Assembly: GCF_006538885.1 (NCBI RefSeq)
Contig: NZ_BJLY01000001.1
Coordinates: 372,001-436,000 of the forward strand
Reading direction: 5' to 3'
Length of the DNA: 64,000 nucleotides
Source: Gluconobacter roseus NBRC 3990
GTDB lineage: Bacteria > Pseudomonadota > Alphaproteobacteria > Acetobacterales > Acetobacteraceae
Below the pieces are notes generated by a model. That model saw only the letters and a program-made list of their open reading frames with translations. It was not told the DNA's origin and did no database searches. A program made the translations under genes and the position numbers. Positions 8,286 to 16,648 of the stretch are shown here, piece by piece; the stretch's first letter is position 1, and each line of letters opens with the position of its first letter.

Positions 8286-9499
8286 ACTATGATGCGATGT
8301 TTCAGTCCGCCCTTGACGGTCTGCATGCGGATGGCAGCTACCGTTACTTTGCGGATCTGGAACGCCGGGCCGGTAACTTCCCCAAGGCTTTCCATCATGG
8401 CTTGGGCCGTGATGTCACGGTCTGGTGCTCGAACGACTATCTCGGCATGGGGCAGCACCCCGAAGTCCTGACAGCCATGCATACGGCACTGGACGAAACG
8501 GGCGCTGGAGCAGGCGGAACCCGCAATATTTCGGGCACCAACCACTATCATGTGGAGCTGGAAAAAGAGCTCGCCTCCCTGCATGGCAAGGAAAGCGCGC
8601 TGCTTTTCAATTCCGGTTATCTGTCGAACTGGGTGACGCTGGGCACTATCGCGGGGCGTCTGCGTAACTGTGTTGTGCTGTCCGACGAGCTCAATCATGC
8701 GTCCATGATTGAGGGTATCCGTCATTCCCGCGCCGAGAAGCAGATCTTCCGTCATAACGATGTCGAGGATCTGGAGCGTCGTCTGAAAGAGCTTCCGGCG
8801 GATGTTCCGAAGATCATCGCTTTCGAGTCTGTCTATTCGATGGACGGTGATATCGCGCCTATCGAAGCCTTCTGTGATCTGGCCGACAAATATGGTGCCA
8901 TGACCTATCTCGACGAGGTTCATGCGGTTGGCATGTATGGCGATCACGGTGCGGGTGTGGCCGAAAAGCTGGGTCTGTCCCATCGCCTGACAGTGATCGA
9001 GGGTACGCTCGGCAAGGGTTATGGCGTTGTGGGTGGTTATATTGCTGCATCCGCCGCGCTTTGCGACTTTGTCCGCTCCTTCGGGTCTGGCTTCATTTTC
9101 TCCACAGCTCTTCCGCCGATGATTGCGGCTGGTGCCCTCGCCAGCGTGCGTTACCTGCGCAATAGCAGTGCCGAGCGTGAAGGGCAGCAGCGGGCCGTGG
9201 CCTATCTGCGTCAGGCTCTGGACAAGGCCGGCATCCCGCATGTCATGAACCCGAGCCATATCGTTCCGGTCATGGTGGGTGAGGCGGAACTGTGCCGCAA
9301 TCTTTCAGATGAACTGCTGAACCGGTTTGGTAACTACATCCAGCCGATCAACTTCCCGACTGTCCCGCGTGGCACGGAACGTCTGCGCATTACGCCGACG
9401 CCGCTGCATACGAACGAGATGATCGACGAACTGGTCGAGGCTCTGGCGACCTTGTGGCAGGAGCGTCAGCTCAAGACGTCCAAGTCCGCTGCAGCCTGA
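8282..9499 (+). CDS. hemA: 5-aminolevulinate synthase
   Basis: A 405-residue PLP enzyme that condenses glycine and succinyl-CoA into 5-aminolevulinate, the first step of heme synthesis by the C4 (Shemin) route used by Alphaproteobacteria. Visible features are the substrate loop [15 protein letters not shown], the Gly-rich [20 protein letters not shown], the [10 protein letters not shown] cofactor strand, and [14 protein letters not shown] with the Schiff-base lysine at about residue 245. The ATG overlaps the LysR stop. A strong bidirectional terminator follows. Heme demand is high in this organism, and the window also contains the cytochrome c maturation genes. Confidence 0.97.
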   Translation: MNYDAMFQSALDGLHADGSYRYFADLERRAGNFPKAFHHGLGRDVTVWCSNDYLGMGQHPEVLTAMHTALDETGAGAGGTRNISGTNHYHVELEKELASLHGKESALLFNSGYLSNWVTLGTIAGRLRNCVVLSDELNHASMIEGIRHSRAEKQIFRHNDVEDLERRLKELPADVPKIIAFESVYSMDGDIAPIEAFCDLADKYGAMTYLDEVHAVGMYGDHGAGVAEKLGLSHRLTVIEGTLGKGYGVVGGYIAASAALCDFVRSFGSGFIFSTALPPMIAAGALASVRYLRNSSAEREGQQRAVAYLRQALDKAGIPHVMNPSHIVPVMVGEAELCRNLSDELLNRFGNYIQPINFPTVPRGTERLRITPTPLHTNEMIDELVEALATLWQERQLKTSKSAAA

Positions 9500-9551
9500 G
9501 AAGGGGGGGAGCTTTGATGGCTCCCATCGTCCCTCTTTAAGAAGCGATTAC

Positions 9552-9590
9552 TAAAAAAGGCAGACCCTTTCGGGGCCTGCCTTTTTTTAG
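9552..9590. terminator. Bidirectional intrinsic terminator between hemA and the Hint-domain gene
   Basis: Inverted repeat AAAAAAGGCAGACCC / GGCCTGCCTTTTTTT around a TTTCGG loop. The stem is GC-rich, with a run of A on one side and T on the other, so it can stop transcription from both convergent genes. Confidence 0.9.
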
Positions 9591-9615
9591 TGTTAATCAA
9601 CGGTGCAGATGACGC

Positions 9616-11478
9616 TCAGGCCGCAGCCTGGGTCTGAATACCGTGACCGAGGATCTGGAGGCTGAGGATGCCACCAGACGTCTTCAGTGCCGACCCCAGA
9701 TCCAGACGGGCGTTACCACCGGTCCAGCGGGCACTGCTGTTTTCAATGCCCCACCAGCCATCGGCATACGGGTCTGAAAGATGCGTCGAAAGACGGTGCG
9801 TCTGCTCGCCGCTCCACAGAGTGGCTTCACCCACGAGAACGCCCAGTGTGCGACGGTCATCGACGAAGGGGCCGATGCGGTCAGCCGGACGGCCAGCTGC
9901 GCTGATGATGCGAACGCTCGTGCAGCCTTCGGGAAGCATGAAGACGAACTGTTCGCCGCGCACACGGATCGGATACAGGGCTGTTCCATCTTCAAGAACG
10001 AGATGGGTCGCGTCTGCAGCCTGTGTGGTCAGATCGGTCTTTACGGGAGCATAACCGAGCTTTTCCGCACGCAGGGCAAGTGCCGCAAAAACGGGCTCAA
10101 CATGCTTGCGGTCGGTGACCAGCGGTACGGCTGCGTCTTTCTCCCAGCTCAGGCCGTGCAGGCGGCTCACCGTATTGCCCTGCATCAGGGCAGAGGGGCG
10201 ATGACCGGCGTCCATAAAGCTTTCCGACAGCGCACCATTTGCAACCAGAACCGAATGCCGTTCTGTTTCCACGTGGTAGTAGTCGTACTCCGTAATCGCA
10301 TGGTCATAGACAATGCTCATGCCATTGACGAGCATGCGGACCGGAATGAAGCTGTTCTCAAGCATCATGCAGTGCTCGGGCGTGATCAGCAGGTCCCGGC
10401 TGGGAACGCCATCGGCCAGTGCTCCGGCACGGATACGCACGGGAACGGCATCCATGTCCGCATGTCCGGTCGTGCCGGTTGTCGCATGGGCATGGCCGAC
10501 GCGCAGAATGGTCTGCGTGCGGGTGGCACCGTTTTCATGGACCGTGATCTGATCACCAGCCGTCAGCGTTTCGATGGCGCGTTCACCGTCAGGCGTCAGG
10601 ATCATGGTCCCGGCCAGATAGCAGATCTGCCCGTTATATCCGGTCGCACCATTGACGACGCTCCAGCTTCCGTCGGCATTCGTCACGATGCTTGGGGTGC
10701 CGACACCGGAATTCGGACCAAAGGAGACGTTCGTAAGCGTAATGTTGTTCCCACCCGGATTGGTGGTGATGGTCAGCGTGTAATTCGAGCCCGCATTCTT
10801 GGTGAATGTGGCACTGACAGGGGTGTAGTTCCCCTTTTCGATGGTGATGACGGAATTCGCGTCATACCCTGTGATCGGGGTCTGGACCGTCTGCTGGTAA
10901 TCGGAAAAGACAAGCTGACTGGGCGTACCATTGACTGCGTCACGGCCAAAGATGATCTCTTTGCCGGCAACGGCATTGTTGACGTACAGCGATGCGCCGT
11001 TCTGCAGGACGGTCGTCAGTGACGATCCCATCTGGAACATGGCATTAGCGTTGCCCAGAGACGTTCCGTCAAGGATCAGGGTTCCCGCGCCGCCGACACT
11101 ATGGCTGTTGATCGTGACGGTCGGATTGCCGCTGATCTGCAGGGTTCCGTTAACGGTCGGATTGCTGCCAAGGCTTACCGCACCAGACGTGGCGATATTC
11201 ATCGTTCCACCCGGCTTGACCGTCAGCTGGTTGGTGTTGAAAACCGTGGCGCTGGCGTCGGAAGACGTAACCGTGACGTTCAGTGTCGCATTGGGATTGA
11301 CCGTCAGTGTGCCAAAGTTCTTTGCATTCGCCTGCGTAGCAGTGATCGTGACCGTCTGGTTGTCGGCCGTACCGGCGACTACATCATCCCAGTTTGCACT
11401 TTGGGGGACAGTGTTTGTGGTCCAGTTTGCAGCAACGAACCAGTCGCCGGTTGCGCCGCCCATCCAGTAGTTTGTCAT
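9616..11478 (-). CDS. Hint-domain protein with repetitive beta-rich passenger, surface or secreted
   Basis: A 620-residue protein. Residues 1-280 are Asn/Thr/Gly-rich with alternating strands typical of a beta-helix or adhesin passenger, beginning MTNYWMGGATGDWFVAANW. Around residue 285, ICYLAGTMILTPDGERAIE starts a Hedgehog/intein (Hint_2-type) domain, which continues with AGDQITVHENG and RDLLITPEHCMML. A C-terminal region of about 170 residues follows. Such proteins are frequent in acetic acid bacteria and are thought to self-process or be secreted, but no classical signal peptide is visible. Start: ATG 11478 after AGGA. In-frame upstream codons lack a ribosome site. Confidence 0.85.
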   Translation of the reverse strand: MTNYWMGGATGDWFVAANWTTNTVPQSANWDDVVAGTADNQTVTITATQANAKNFGTLTVNPNATLNVTVTSSDASATVFNTNQLTVKPGGTMNIATSGAVSLGSNPTVNGTLQISGNPTVTINSHSVGGAGTLILDGTSLGNANAMFQMGSSLTTVLQNGASLYVNNAVAGKEIIFGRDAVNGTPSQLVFSDYQQTVQTPITGYDANSVITIEKGNYTPVSATFTKNAGSNYTLTITTNPGGNNITLTNVSFGPNSGVGTPSIVTNADGSWSVVNGATGYNGQICYLAGTMILTPDGERAIETLTAGDQITVHENGATRTQTILRVGHAHATTGTTGHADMDAVPVRIRAGALADGVPSRDLLITPEHCMMLENSFIPVRMLVNGMSIVYDHAITEYDYYHVETERHSVLVANGALSESFMDAGHRPSALMQGNTVSRLHGLSWEKDAAVPLVTDRKHVEPVFAALALRAEKLGYAPVKTDLTTQAADATHLVLEDGTALYPIRVRGEQFVFMLPEGCTSVRIISAAGRPADRIGPFVDDRRTLGVLVGEATLWSGEQTHRLSTHLSDPYADGWWGIENSSARWTGGNARLDLGSALKTSGGILSLQILGHGIQTQAAA

Positions 11479-11804
11479 GTCATTGAGTCCTGATGAGGTC
11501 AGGAGCCATGCCGCTGGAAAGCGGGGGAAAAGTCCTTGACCTAACTTGTGACGCGTTGTCTCAGGAGAAGAGTTAATTATTGGGTAATTCGAGTGCAACA
11601 TCATTCGTGTTTCAAAAATGAAAACGACAATTACAAAATATTAAATGGTGATTTTCCAATCACTTGCCGGAATGATTTTTGGAGCCAACTGTCATGTGAA
11701 TCGGCGCTGAAATGCTTCCTCCATGAAGAAAACAGCGCAGGATCGCATCAGGAAAAGACGGTGACCGGGTTGCCTGCCAACGGTCTTCCGCTCATCATGT
11801 TGTA
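11479..11804. other. AT-rich intergenic region, presumed promoter region of the Hint-domain gene and the HisE-like gene
   Basis: These 326 bases carry no convincing gene. The middle (about 11590-11660) is clearly more AT-rich than its surroundings and probably holds the minus-strand promoter of the Hint-domain gene. It also contains a perfect 6-bp inverted repeat, GTGATT-TTCC-AATCAC, at 11648-11663. No riboswitch or RNA gene is recognised. Confidence 0.4.
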
Positions 11805-12107
11805 ATGGCATCACAGGAAAAATCGGTTCCTTTCCGGAAGAACCGGAAAGCCACGAAGCTTTCACAGCGGCTGGGGGTCGCTGGTGCCTCCTGTGTGCTT
11901 GATGTCATGATCAACGACCGGCCGGCCCTTGTGCGGGACAGTGCAGCGTTCATTGTGCTTCTGGAAAGAATTTGGAAGGCGCGCGATATTGATGCCGCGC
12001 TGGTCTGGGAAGAGATCGACGAACGCATCCGTCTGGCGGACGAGTTGCGCGCCAATGGCATCCGTCCCTACAAGGGGGGCCGTTTCCGCTCGACGAAGCT
12101 GCCGTGA
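11805..12107 (+). CDS. HisE-like protein, degenerate (phosphoribosyl-ATP pyrophosphohydrolase fold)
   Basis: A 100-residue protein. Residues 20-78, from KLSQRLGVAGASCVLDVMI to VWEEIDERIRLADE, follow the helices of HisE (all-alpha NTP pyrophosphatase, histidine step 2). However, the metal-binding acids do not line up: the usual GEExxE is GVAGASCVL, and the later ExAD-type motif is RDSAAF. It is therefore probably inactive as a pyrophosphatase, or has a new role. It lies just upstream of cvpA and purF with one base between genes, suggesting an operon linked to purine or PRPP metabolism. The assignment is by eye; hypothetical protein is the safe alternative. Confidence 0.6.
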   Translation: MASQEKSVPFRKNRKATKLSQRLGVAGASCVLDVMINDRPALVRDSAAFIVLLERIWKARDIDAALVWEEIDERIRLADELRANGIRPYKGGRFRSTKLP

Positions 12108-12108
12108 C

Positions 12109-12672
12109 ATGCCGCCTTTGCCAGACCTGTCCCATATCAACCCTGACGATCTGACCCGTCTCGACATCGCAGCCCTGGTCATCATGGGGCTTTCGGCGTT
12201 GTGGGGGCTGACACGGGGTTTTGCGACCGAACTGGCCGGATTGCTGGCCTGGGTCGGGGCGATTGTCCTGACCTATCGGTTCCATGGACTGCTCGAGCCC
12301 TATCTGGAGCCTTATCTGCATCAGGCCGCGCTGGCTGGCAGCGCGAGTACGGCGATTCTGTTCGTGATCGTGCTGCTGGTCTTCACCATGATCGGCGCGC
12401 GGATCGGTATGGCGGCGCGGGGTGTGCTGTTCGGGGGCGTGGACCGTATTCTGGGGGCCGTGTTCGGGGTGGCGCGCGGTTATGTGGCCCTGATCGTGCT
12501 TTATCTTCTGGCGGGGTCTTTTTTCGGGTCCTGGATGACCTATGTGATGCAGGGAAGCCTCATTGGGCCTTACATCGCCGCCGGGGCGACCCATCTGACA
12601 GGTTATCTGCCTCATTTCCTGCAACCACATCTTGCGTCTCCGGCCACAAGCGGCCATGACGCGTCCTTGTAA
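12109..12672 (+). CDS. cvpA: CvpA family membrane protein
   Basis: A 187-residue inner-membrane protein with four hydrophobic helices. The N-terminal stretch from LTRLDIAALVIMGLSALWGL through RGFATELAGLLAWVGAIVL is the CvpA family hallmark. The second half has the GGVDRILGAVFGVARGYV loop and helix. CvpA is required for colicin V export in E. coli and is genetically tied to purF, its neighbour there as here. Its biochemical role remains uncertain, with envelope homeostasis likely. The ATG at 12109 follows the upstream stop by one base. Confidence 0.92.
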   Translation: MPPLPDLSHINPDDLTRLDIAALVIMGLSALWGLTRGFATELAGLLAWVGAIVLTYRFHGLLEPYLEPYLHQAALAGSASTAILFVIVLLVFTMIGARIGMAARGVLFGGVDRILGAVFGVARGYVALIVLYLLAGSFFGSWMTYVMQGSLIGPYIAAGATHLTGYLPHFLQPHLASPATSGHDASL

Positions 12673-12698
12673 AACCAGTCCGGAAAGGCCGCAGCCGC

Positions 12699-14138
12699 AT
12701 GACCCAGTCCGACAGTCTCAACCGCCCGTACGAAGAGTGTGGGGTTTTTGGCGTCTGGGGTGTGCCTGATGCATCGGCCCTGACAGCTCTGGGCCTGCAT
12801 GCCCTGCAGCACCGCGGACAGGAAGCCGCCGGTATCGTCAGTTTCGATGGTGAACGGTTCCACCAGCACAAAGGTCTGGGGCTAGTCGGCGACGTGTTCG
12901 GTGACAGTCGCGTCATGGCGACGCTGCCCGGCACGGTGGCCATCGGTCACAACCGCTATGCCACGACGGGCGGCACGCATGTCCGTAACGTGCAGCCGCT
13001 TTATGCCGATTATGAGTTCGGTGGCTTGGCCGTCGCGCATAACGGCAATCTGACCAATTCCGCGACGCTCAAGCAGGCGCTGGTCAAGCGCGGGTGTATC
13101 TTCCATTCCTCGACGGATACGGAAGTCTTCATCCATCTGATCGCGATTTCGCTCTATACGACCGTGCTCGATCGCTTCATCGATGCCGTCAAGCAGGTGA
13201 AGGGTGCGTATTCGCTCATTACGCTGACGCCGGATGACGGCCTGATCGGCATGCGCGATCCGCTCGGGGTGCGTCCGCTCGTTCTTGGCCGGATGCCGGG
13301 CTATGAGCAGGGTAATGGTGGCTGGGTACTGGCCAGTGAGACCTGCGCGCTGGATATCATTGGTGCGGATTATGTCCGGGATATCGAGCCCGGCGAGATT
13401 GTAGTCATCAATAATGACGGGCTGCGTTCCCTGCGGCCTTTCGGGGACAAGGGCGGCCGGTTCTGCGTCTTTGAATATATTTACTTTGCGCGGCCTGACT
13501 CCGTGCTCGAGGGACAGCCGGTTTATGAAGCCCGGCGGCAGATTGGCTGTGAACTGGCGCGAGAAAGTGCGGTCGAGGCTGATGTTGTCGTGCCGGTGCC
13601 GGATTCCGGCGTGCCGTCTGCGATCGGCTATGCGGCAGAGAGCGGGATTCCGTTCGAGCTTGGCATCATCCGCAACCATTATGTGGGCCGGACCTTCATT
13701 GAGCCGACGGACCAGATCCGTAATCTTGGCGTGAAGATGAAGCATTCCGCCAACCGGCCGGTTCTGGCGGGCAAGCGGGTCATCCTCGTGGATGATTCGA
13801 TTGTCCGTGGGACGACGTCCCGCAAGATCGTGGATATGGTGCGCGCGGCTGGTGCGACGGAAGTGCATATGCGCATTACGTCTCCGCCGACGAAACATGC
13901 CTGCTTCTATGGCATCGACACGCCGGAAGAGAGCAAGCTGATGGCGGCGACGCATACGCTTGAGGAAATGGCACAGGCGATTGGTGCGGACAGTCTGGCC
14001 TTCGTCAGCTTTGACGGACTTTACCGGGCGCTGGGTCATGCCAACCGGGCCGAGGGTGCGCGCCGTTACTGCGATGCTTGTTTTACCGGGGATTATCCGA
14101 TCGAACTGGTGGACAAGGAAGGCAATCTGGTCGCGTAA
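12699..14138 (+). CDS. purF: Amidophosphoribosyltransferase
   Basis: A 479-residue enzyme that makes 5-phosphoribosylamine from PRPP and glutamine, the committed step of purine synthesis. The N-terminal Ntn glutaminase has YEECGVFGVWG with the catalytic Cys14, so a short propeptide of 13 residues would be removed. HNRYATTGG and VAHNGNLTN line the glutamine site. The phosphoribosyltransferase half has the PRPP loop VILVDDSIVRGTTSRKIV. The C-terminal YCDACFTGDYPIE region has cysteines of the B. subtilis-type enzyme. The gene follows cvpA by 26 bases and ends at a strong terminator. Confidence 0.97.
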   Translation: MTQSDSLNRPYEECGVFGVWGVPDASALTALGLHALQHRGQEAAGIVSFDGERFHQHKGLGLVGDVFGDSRVMATLPGTVAIGHNRYATTGGTHVRNVQPLYADYEFGGLAVAHNGNLTNSATLKQALVKRGCIFHSSTDTEVFIHLIAISLYTTVLDRFIDAVKQVKGAYSLITLTPDDGLIGMRDPLGVRPLVLGRMPGYEQGNGGWVLASETCALDIIGADYVRDIEPGEIVVINNDGLRSLRPFGDKGGRFCVFEYIYFARPDSVLEGQPVYEARRQIGCELARESAVEADVVVPVPDSGVPSAIGYAAESGIPFELGIIRNHYVGRTFIEPTDQIRNLGVKMKHSANRPVLAGKRVILVDDSIVRGTTSRKIVDMVRAAGATEVHMRITSPPTKHACFYGIDTPEESKLMAATHTLEEMAQAIGADSLAFVSFDGLYRALGHANRAEGARRYCDACFTGDYPIELVDKEGNLVA

Positions 14139-14161
14139 GGTTACTTCCTGTTCAGGATATG

Positions 14162-14199
14162 AAAAAAGGCGCCGGACCAGTGGTCAGGCGCCTTTTTTG
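14162..14199. terminator. Bidirectional intrinsic terminator after purF
   Basis: Stem AAAAAAGGCGCC / GGCGCCTTTTTT with an intervening GGACCAGTGGTCA loop that can itself pair. T and A tracts on both sides let it serve purF and the convergent phytochrome gene. Confidence 0.9.
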
Positions 14200-14221
14200 T
14201 ATCCGAAGACTGAAGGGTGTC

Positions 14222-16495
14222 TCAGGGATATGGGTAGGGGATCTGGGACAGTGCGGCTTCCGTACTGGCATCGGCTTCCGTGGGAAGCACTGAGTCCAGA
14301 GGCAGGGTCATGACGGCTTCGAGGCCCGGATTCAGGGTCGTGTAGGTGAGTGTGCCGGCAAGACTGCTGACTACGGCATTCATCATGCGTGTGCCGAAGC
14401 CCGTGCCCTTGAGCTGGGGCGTACATTCCCCCTGGTCCGAGACGGTCAGGATCAGGCGGTCGCTGGTCTGGGCCAGACCGACATGCAGCGGGCCTGCGTT
14501 GCCGTCATAGGCGTATTTGCTGGCATTGATGACCAGTTCGGTCAGGACGAGGCCGATATTGATCGCACGGTCCGCTGAAATCATGATCGGGAAGAGCGCG
14601 AGGCGCAGTTGCTGGTGCCAGTCTTCGCCAAGGGACGAGCACAGCTCTTCCATCAGTTCTTCAAGATAGCGCCCGAGATCCACGACACCGAAATGCTCGT
14701 CGCGGTACAGGCGGCGATGTACGAGACCGATGGCCGCGATGCGGTGCTGCGCTTCGGTCAGCGCGGTTGTGGTTTCCTCGTTCGCGGCACTGCGGGCCTG
14801 GAGCTTGAGAAAGGAAGCAACCATCTGCAGGGAGTTCTGGACGCGGTGATTGACTTCGCGGATCAGGAAATCCTTCTGGCGCAGCAGGCTTTCGCGCTCT
14901 TCCAGCGTGGCGGCGAGCGTTGCATTGAGCTCGCGGAGTTGCTGGGTCTGGTAGTCCGCGATCAGAACGCGACGGAGGCGACGGGCGGCCTGCTTCTGTT
15001 CGTTTGTCCAGCGCAGGCTGTGACCACGAATGGTCTGCTCCCAGGTCTTGAACGAGGTTCGGGGACGCAGGACGCCGTCGTCATCCTCATCGCCCTTGTG
15101 CGGGTTGCCGGCCCATTCGATGGTCTGGATGATTTCGACACGGCTCCAGATAAGGCACATCGGTGTCCGGAAGGGGAGCGTAATGGCCAGGATGCCGGCA
15201 GAGCGTTCGGGCCAGTCGGCTGCGGGCGGGTAGTCCTTGCCCAGCATGGCGCTGGTGAAAATGCCGCCATTGGTGCCCATCCTCAGCCAGTCATGCAGCT
15301 TGTGCAGGTTCTCGCTATCCGGCAGGACACCGGTTGCCGTGATGGTCTCGCCGCTGATCACGGCAAAGCCGTTGCAGGAGAACAGGGACTGCAACTCGCC
15401 CATGAAGCTGCGCAGATTGCTCTCGATGGGGTGGCGCACGTCGAAATGGGACGTGACGAACTCCATCGCATTGCGCAGGCGCAGACGCTCCTGATAGGTA
15501 ACCAGCTCTTCCTTGTTCCGCAGCTGCCGTGACATGACGCCTGCCAGCGTGCGGCAGGCAGCGCGGACGTCTTCGGAGAGGCGACGCGGCGTCGCATTAT
15601 GGCAGGCGATCAGACCCCACAGGACACCATCCACGACCAGTGAGACCGAGGCCGAGGCCCGCACGCCCATATTGGCCATGTATTGCAGATGGATCGGCGA
15701 GACACTGCGGAGCTGGACATCGCTGAGGTTGAGCCCCGCAAGCCCGGCTTCGGGCGGGCGGATGGAGGCGGCCTCGTAGGTGATGTCCGGGATGACGCGG
15801 ATGCGGTTGCGCAGATAGAGCGCCCGGGCCTGCGCGGGGATGTCGCTGGCCGGGAAGTGATGGTTCATCAGGGACGGGAAGGCGTCGTTGCGGCTTTCCC
15901 CGACAACGCGGCCGGTGCCGTCCTCCATGAAACGGTAGACCAGAACGCGGTCGAAGCCGGTAAGGCGCTGGAAGATCGTGGCGCCCTGACGGCAGACGGA
16001 TGCCGTATCGGGGCACCGTTCGAAACGGTCGGCCGTGCGGTCGATCTCGCCGAAAATATCCCAGGTCAGCAGGTTATGCGGTTCGACCGGTTCGAGTTCG
16101 ATGAGGATATGCGTGTCCTGATCGTGTCGCAGGACGCTGAAGGTCTCGCCTTTCAGGCCCGGCACGCGCAGATCGGACAGGGAGGGATGTTTTTCGTCGT
16201 GAAAACGGCTTGTCGGGACTTCCAGGATCGCGGGGAGGGGACGTCCCAGCCAGTCCGGTGCAAGACGCCCTTCGATATCACCTGCGCCACCGATGATGGT
16301 CAGGGTCGTGCTGTCAGCGACCAGCAGCAGTCCGTAAGGCTGGATGGCATCAGGACGGTGGATCGGCTCACGGTCACAGGAGGTCGTGACGGCGTGTTCC
16401 AGCGAGTAGCCCGGCTCGGAGGCGGCTGTGCGCTGGACGGTCAAGAGGAGGTCCGCCTGAAAGAAGAGACTGTCCGCAGGGCAGACTGTCTGCAA
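14222..16495 (-). CDS. Bacteriophytochrome-type light-sensing histidine kinase
   Basis: Up to 757 residues with PAS-GAF-PHY photosensory domains and an HWE/HisKA_2-type kinase. SCDREPIHRPDAIQPYG holds the biliverdin-binding Cys (residue 40 from this start). HHFPASDIPAQAR is the GAF pyrrole-contact motif, and RPRTSF is the PHY tongue. The kinase has EVNHRVQNSLQMVAS (His550), LTELVINASKYAY (N box) and GTGFGTRMM (G box). No response-regulator or heme oxygenase gene is adjacent. The start is unusual: no ATG or GTG lies between the upstream stop (16496-16498) and the Cys. TTG 16444 would put the Cys at residue 23, as in known phytochromes, and is my preferred alternative to TTG 16495. Confidence 0.9.
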   Translation of the reverse strand: MQTVCPADSLFFQADLLLTVQRTAASEPGYSLEHAVTTSCDREPIHRPDAIQPYGLLLVADSTTLTIIGGAGDIEGRLAPDWLGRPLPAILEVPTSRFHDEKHPSLSDLRVPGLKGETFSVLRHDQDTHILIELEPVEPHNLLTWDIFGEIDRTADRFERCPDTASVCRQGATIFQRLTGFDRVLVYRFMEDGTGRVVGESRNDAFPSLMNHHFPASDIPAQARALYLRNRIRVIPDITYEAASIRPPEAGLAGLNLSDVQLRSVSPIHLQYMANMGVRASASVSLVVDGVLWGLIACHNATPRRLSEDVRAACRTLAGVMSRQLRNKEELVTYQERLRLRNAMEFVTSHFDVRHPIESNLRSFMGELQSLFSCNGFAVISGETITATGVLPDSENLHKLHDWLRMGTNGGIFTSAMLGKDYPPAADWPERSAGILAITLPFRTPMCLIWSRVEIIQTIEWAGNPHKGDEDDDGVLRPRTSFKTWEQTIRGHSLRWTNEQKQAARRLRRVLIADYQTQQLRELNATLAATLEERESLLRQKDFLIREVNHRVQNSLQMVASFLKLQARSAANEETTTALTEAQHRIAAIGLVHRRLYRDEHFGVVDLGRYLEELMEELCSSLGEDWHQQLRLALFPIMISADRAINIGLVLTELVINASKYAYDGNAGPLHVGLAQTSDRLILTVSDQGECTPQLKGTGFGTRMMNAVVSSLAGTLTYTTLNPGLEAVMTLPLDSVLPTEADASTEAALSQIPYPYP

Positions 16496-16648
16496 TCAGC
16501 AGGGGCAGTTTGAAGAGCAGCGGACATAGAGAGCACTCGGTTTGTGGATGCCTTCCGCGTTCGGGAAGGCCCGACCAGCGGAGGTCCAGATATCATTCTG
16601 TCCATTATCTGTTCCTCTACCGGGGCTGTCAATTTATGACGTTCTGTT

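Noticed and set aside
9781-11022. Plus-strand frame opposite the Hint-domain gene
   Set aside because: The minus-strand reading has a clear Hint domain and ribosome site; the plus reading has neither.
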